From contig CM075760.1 in NCBI GenBank assembly GCA_037974335.1, positions 14,141,386 through 14,205,385 of the forward strand: 64,000 bases of DNA, read 5' to 3'. Under the pieces are notes generated by a model. That model had not been told where the DNA came from, ran no database searches, and saw nothing but the letters and a program-made list of their open reading frames with translations. Each line of letters begins with the position of its first letter. Position 1 is the stretch's first letter. The DNA is from Prionace glauca. Taxonomy: Eukaryota > Chordata > Chondrichthyes > Carcharhiniformes > Carcharhinidae. Positions 57,779-64,000 of this stretch are shown here, piece after piece. The position numbers and the translations under genes are program-made.

Positions 57779-58540
57779 ATGGAGAAACCGTGGAAATGTG
57801 GGGACTGTGGGAGAGGATTCAGTTTTCCATCTCAGCTGGAAATTCATCGGCGCAGTCACTCCGGGGAGAGGCCATTCACCTGCTCTGTGTGTGGGAAGGG
57901 ATACACTCAGATAATTGACTTACAAAGACACCAGCGAGTTCACACTGGGGAGAGGCCATTCACTTGCTCTGAGTGTGGGAAAGGATTCACTCGGTTATCC
58001 AGTCTGCAGAGACACAACCGATTTCACACTGGGGAGAGACCTTTCACCTGCTCTGTGTGTGGGAAGGGATTCACTCAGTTAATTGATTTGCAGAGCCATC
58101 ACCGAGTTCACACTGGGGAGAGGCCGTTCACTTGCTCTGTGTGTGGGAAAGGATTCAGTGTGGCATCAGGTCTGCGGAGACACCAGTTAGTTCACACTGG
58201 GGAGAGGCCATTTACTTGTTCTGTATGTGGGAAAGATTTCAGTCAGTTGCCCTACTTGCTGAGGCACAATGTCATTCACACCCAGGAGAGACCCTTTAAA
58301 TGCTCTGACTGTGGGAGGGATTTCAAAAGCTCTCAGCTAATGATGTCCCACCAGCGCATTCACACTGAGGAGAGACCGTTCAGCTGCTCTCACTGCACAA
58401 AGAGATTCAGATCATCATCTGCCCTGCGGACACACCAGCAAGTTCACACTGGGGAGAGACCGTTCACCTGCACCGTGTGTGGGAAGGGATTCACTCAGTC
58501 ATCCCGACTGCAGAAACACCAGCAAGTTCACGAGTCATAG
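57779..58540 (+). CDS. ZNF-5: 9-finger C2H2 protein
   Basis: ATG 57779 begins [20 protein letters not shown]; 253 residues with nine whole C2H2 fingers in 28-residue steps. Fingers 2 and 4 ([28 protein letters not shown]) are near copies. Fingers 6-8 have the HNVIHTQERPF, CSDCGRDFKSSQ and CSHCTKRF sequence also found in ZNF-4 and ZNF-1. The C-terminus is VHES-stop: after GAG the bases TCATAG belong to an inserted LINE end, so the mobile element supplies the stop codon. Sisters end VHK, VHE or VHN. The gene otherwise looks intact and shares its promoter region with ZNF-4. Confidence 0.9.
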   Translation: MEKPWKCGDCGRGFSFPSQLEIHRRSHSGERPFTCSVCGKGYTQIIDLQRHQRVHTGERPFTCSECGKGFTRLSSLQRHNRFHTGERPFTCSVCGKGFTQLIDLQSHHRVHTGERPFTCSVCGKGFSVASGLRRHQLVHTGERPFTCSVCGKDFSQLPYLLRHNVIHTQERPFKCSDCGRDFKSSQLMMSHQRIHTEERPFSCSHCTKRFRSSSALRTHQQVHTGERPFTCTVCGKGFTQSSRLQKHQQVHES

Positions 58541-58930
58541 AGTCATACAGTACAGAAGAGGCCTTTCAGCCCATCAAGTCTGCACTGACAAAACTATACT
58601 AAATTTGCATTTATCCACTTTCCAGCACTTGGCTGATGGTGTTTAAACTGTCAAAACATTCCAGTGCTCATCCATGTGCTTTTTAAAGGTTGTGAGGTTT
58701 CCTGCCTCTACTACCCTCCCAGACAGTGAATTCCAGACTCCCACCACCCTCTGGGTGAAAACATTTTTCTTCAAATTCCCCAAAACTTCCTGTCCCTCAC
58801 CTTAAAATGATGCCACCTCATTATTGACCCTTCAAATAAGGGATACAGCTGCTTCCTATCCACCCTGTCCATACCCCTCATAATCTTATACACCTTAACC
58901 ATGTCCTGCCTCAGCCTTCTGGGGAGCCTC
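58535..58930 (-). mobile_element. LINE 3' end, antisense, abutting ZNF-5
   Basis: Starts at TCATAGAGTCATACAGTACA right after the last His-Glu codons of ZNF-5. The complement shows CCCAGAGGGTGGTGGGAGTC and the ATTATGAGGGGTATGGACAG part of a CR1/L2-like ORF2 end. Moderately decayed. Confidence 0.8.
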
Positions 58931-58934
58931 CTGT

Positions 58935-59640
58935 CGACACAGGCAGATACAAAGATGAAAAGACGAAACCCAGCATCAACTCCAATTAATCACTACAGGC
59001 TTCGGAAGCATGAGGAACAGAGTGTTTGAAGCTCAAGACTCAGATCCAGCACCAGCCTCATGGTCCACAGAGCAGCCGTGGTCTCTGCCCTCTTGTATCC
59101 ATCAGAAACATGGACAACGTACAGCACACACCTCAAATCCCTGAAGAGATGTCACTAATGTTGTTTCCACAAAATCCTGCAAATCTACTGGCAGGATAGG
59201 CATACCAATGTGAGTGTTCTCTCCTTTACCGTTGAAGAATTTATCTATCCTTTGCCTTAAAAACATTCAACAAACAATGGCAGGGAATGCCACAGAAGGT
59301 GCTGGAGTGTAGCAACTAGTGGAATTTCAAAGTAACTTCACTGTAGTGTGAATGTAAGCCTTATTTGTGACTAATAAATAAACAAACTTTGCATGACCTC
59401 CTCAACTCAGTTCTAAATCCGTACCCCCTTATTTTGAGGCAATGCCCCCTAGTTCGAGTTTCACCTGCCAATTGAAACAACCTCCCTACTTCTATCTTAT
59501 CTATTCTGATAATTTTATATATACTATATTCATAATTTTATGTGTTTCTAGAAAAGCTCCTCTCATTGTTCTGAATTCCAATGAGTATAATTCCAGTCCA
59601 CTCAGTCTCTCCTCATAAACTGACCCTCTCAACTCTGATT
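58935..59640. mobile_element. Mosaic of LINE, SINE tail and LINE end
   Basis: 58940-59225 (+) gives VHRAAVVSALLYPSETWTTY and HLKSLKRCH..CFHKILQIYW, the end of a non-LTR ORF2 of a further family. 59330-59396 (+) is a first-family SINE tail (GTAACTTCACTGTAGTGTGA, AATAAATAAACAAAC). 59400-59640 is an antisense LINE end. Confidence 0.7.
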
Positions 59641-60289
59641 GGAAGTTTAACCAAAGATCAATCCAACACCAGATTGGTCAGAATCATTTCACATCTCCCA
59701 AATTTGAAATAACCACGACAAATTAAAACTCTCATTCTCACATGTGTGAATTGTATCCAGATTAAAATTCCCCCATGTTAAGTAAAAAATCCTGGAATCA
59801 GGTCTCTGGCCAGTAAATATGGCTCCAGGCTCATAACTTTTGAAAAAAAAGCTTTATTAATTACACTTTTTTTGAAAATCTGTTTGATTTAAATCACAGA
59901 CAGAAATCCTCAAAGCTTGAAGCATTCAACCCACAAATATCATCCATACACAAGCAGAGAAACTTAGCATGTGCTTTACAAGAATGACCAAAATGAATTC
60001 CTTCAGCGTTCTTGTGGTTCTGTTTTTAAACTTCAAGAAATACCTTTAATTAAAGACTCAAGATAAATCCCCAGAAAGATAAACCTTAACAAATGTAGCC
60101 CAAAACAATGATAAAACACATCTACAAACATCCACATAAACAAATGAAACATACAGGTTCTCACAGCTCGTAAATATCAAACAATGAATCCTCAGCATTC
60201 TCTTAGCTATAGCTTCTTAAAGCGACAGAGCACTAAAAGCTCACAACTCCTTGATTAAAATAAGATACAAGATGCTTAGTTCTCCTTTA
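59641..60289. other. Intergenic, no recognised genes
   Basis: A/T-rich; no coding or repeat pattern that I can name. 60178-60290 is A/T-rich and may be the outer edge of the inverted duplication. Confidence 0.4.
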
Positions 60290-63318
<3,029 letters not shown>

Positions 63319-63789
63319 CTGTAAAACAAGTTGATACAAGTTATCAGTGTCAGTGCAGGATCACAATTCAGAACAGACAATTCCATTTTCTATGGAACAT
63401 TTTCTCTCTCATTCTCCAAAAGCTGTAAATCTCCATCCCTCACACTCTCCCTCCATTCTCACTCTGCTGTATCTAATATTCACCCTCCCAATTCTCCTGA
63501 CGTTGATGATTGAGGCCAATTGACAGGTCCATGCTCATTGCTTCCCGTCCTGGATGTGGAGGTGCCGATGTTGGACTGGGGTAAACACAGTAAGAAGTCT
63601 CACAACACCAGGTTAAAGTCCAACAGCTTTATTTGGTAGCAAAAGTCACTAGCTGAAAATCTCCATGCAGGTTGCCAGACAGATCTCTGCCCATATGACT
63701 GGACTAAAATCGTGTGGAATATACAGACTAGATTCGCTTCCTTACCCTTCAGATGCTGCAAGTCCCCAGTTTCCCCCAGAATGAGAAAA
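63319..63789 (-). other. ZNF-6 intron with a dispersed repeat
   Basis: The acceptor CTTGTTTTACAG ends at 63319 on the minus strand. 63556-63650 is a dispersed element (GAGGTGCCGATGTTGGACTG, AGTAAGAAGTCTCACAACAC), same as the pieces at 56757. A possible donor is GAAGG|GTAAGG near 63743 (minus). Confidence 0.6.
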
Positions 63790-64000
63790 GAAATGGAAAG
63801 GGGGAGACATTGATTTCCTCCTAGATGTTGCCCAGAGGAGGAGGTTTCACTCTGAAACACATTGACCAACTTCCGCGTTGTGACGTCACAATCGAGCGCT
63901 GCCTAAATCAGCCAATACGAATCACTCTGCTACGCGGTGACGTCTCCCGGTTCTGGTGCGCAGGCCCGGGCGCGCGTACCCGGGAGCCCCTCCCCCTCCC
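63790..64000 (-). promoter_or_regulatory. ZNF-6 promoter (continues past the window)
   Basis: CRE TGACGTCA 63881-63888, CCAAT 63912-63916 and TGACGT 63938-63943, with starts 31 and 26 bases apart, exactly as at 55628/55659/55685. NRF1-like GTGCGCAGGCCCGGGCGCGC follows. CpG-rich. Another gene may lie head to head beyond 64000, as at ZNF-4/ZNF-5. Confidence 0.7.

Overview
The window looks like nuclear DNA of a cartilaginous fish, most likely a shark. The reasons are an IgM heavy-chain end of the elasmobranch type, a GPR139-like receptor of a kind I recall as abundant in sharks, tRNA-derived SINEs and CR1-like LINEs of the type that fill shark genomes, and clustered C2H2 zinc-finger (ZNF) genes without a KRAB box. 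I recognised no LTR retroelement, virus or Polinton copy, no rRNA gene and no CRISPR array.

Layout. 1-4500: 3' end of an IgM heavy-chain gene on the + strand (CH4 with secretory tail, a long CA-rich intron, two membrane exons, two poly(A) sites). 971-8070 and 8300-about 23200 are two units of a tandem duplication with the order [IgM CH4-TM intron = block A] - [CpG-rich promoter with a putative first exon = block B] - [tRNA-Val or its flank]. In unit 2 the IgM exons are missing, and about 10 kb of CT-rich satellites, LINEs and SINEs (10881-21034) lies where the membrane exons should be. Block B2 carries ten 33-bp units, each with a YY1-like CCATCTTG core, where B1 has one. 23374-27436: tRNA cluster (Gly, decayed Asn, Glu, Val, Phe, decayed Glu). 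28526-30173: two-exon GPR139-like GPCR. 30174-33290: repeats.

33290-64000: six ZNF genes. Each has a short promoter-proximal exon, an intron, and one exon holding all fingers. ZNF-1 (+, 35282-36460) and ZNF-3 (+, 48790-49380) are interrupted by single nonsense codons. ZNF-2 (+, 41477-42571), ZNF-4 (-, 53897-54823) and ZNF-5 (+, 57779-58540) are open. ZNF-6 (-, 61746-63104) has lost the usual start frame and its last two fingers. ZNF-4 and ZNF-5 are head to head across a compact CpG-rich region. Three promoters share a CRE / CCAAT / CRE-half array with identical 31- and 26-base spacings. ZNF-2 with its 3' flank and ZNF-6 with its flank form the arms of a long inverted duplication.

Most other DNA is nested CR1-like LINEs and two SINE families. 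Family names come from remembered sequence character, not database searches, and repeat boundaries are approximate to about 20 bases unless a junction is described.
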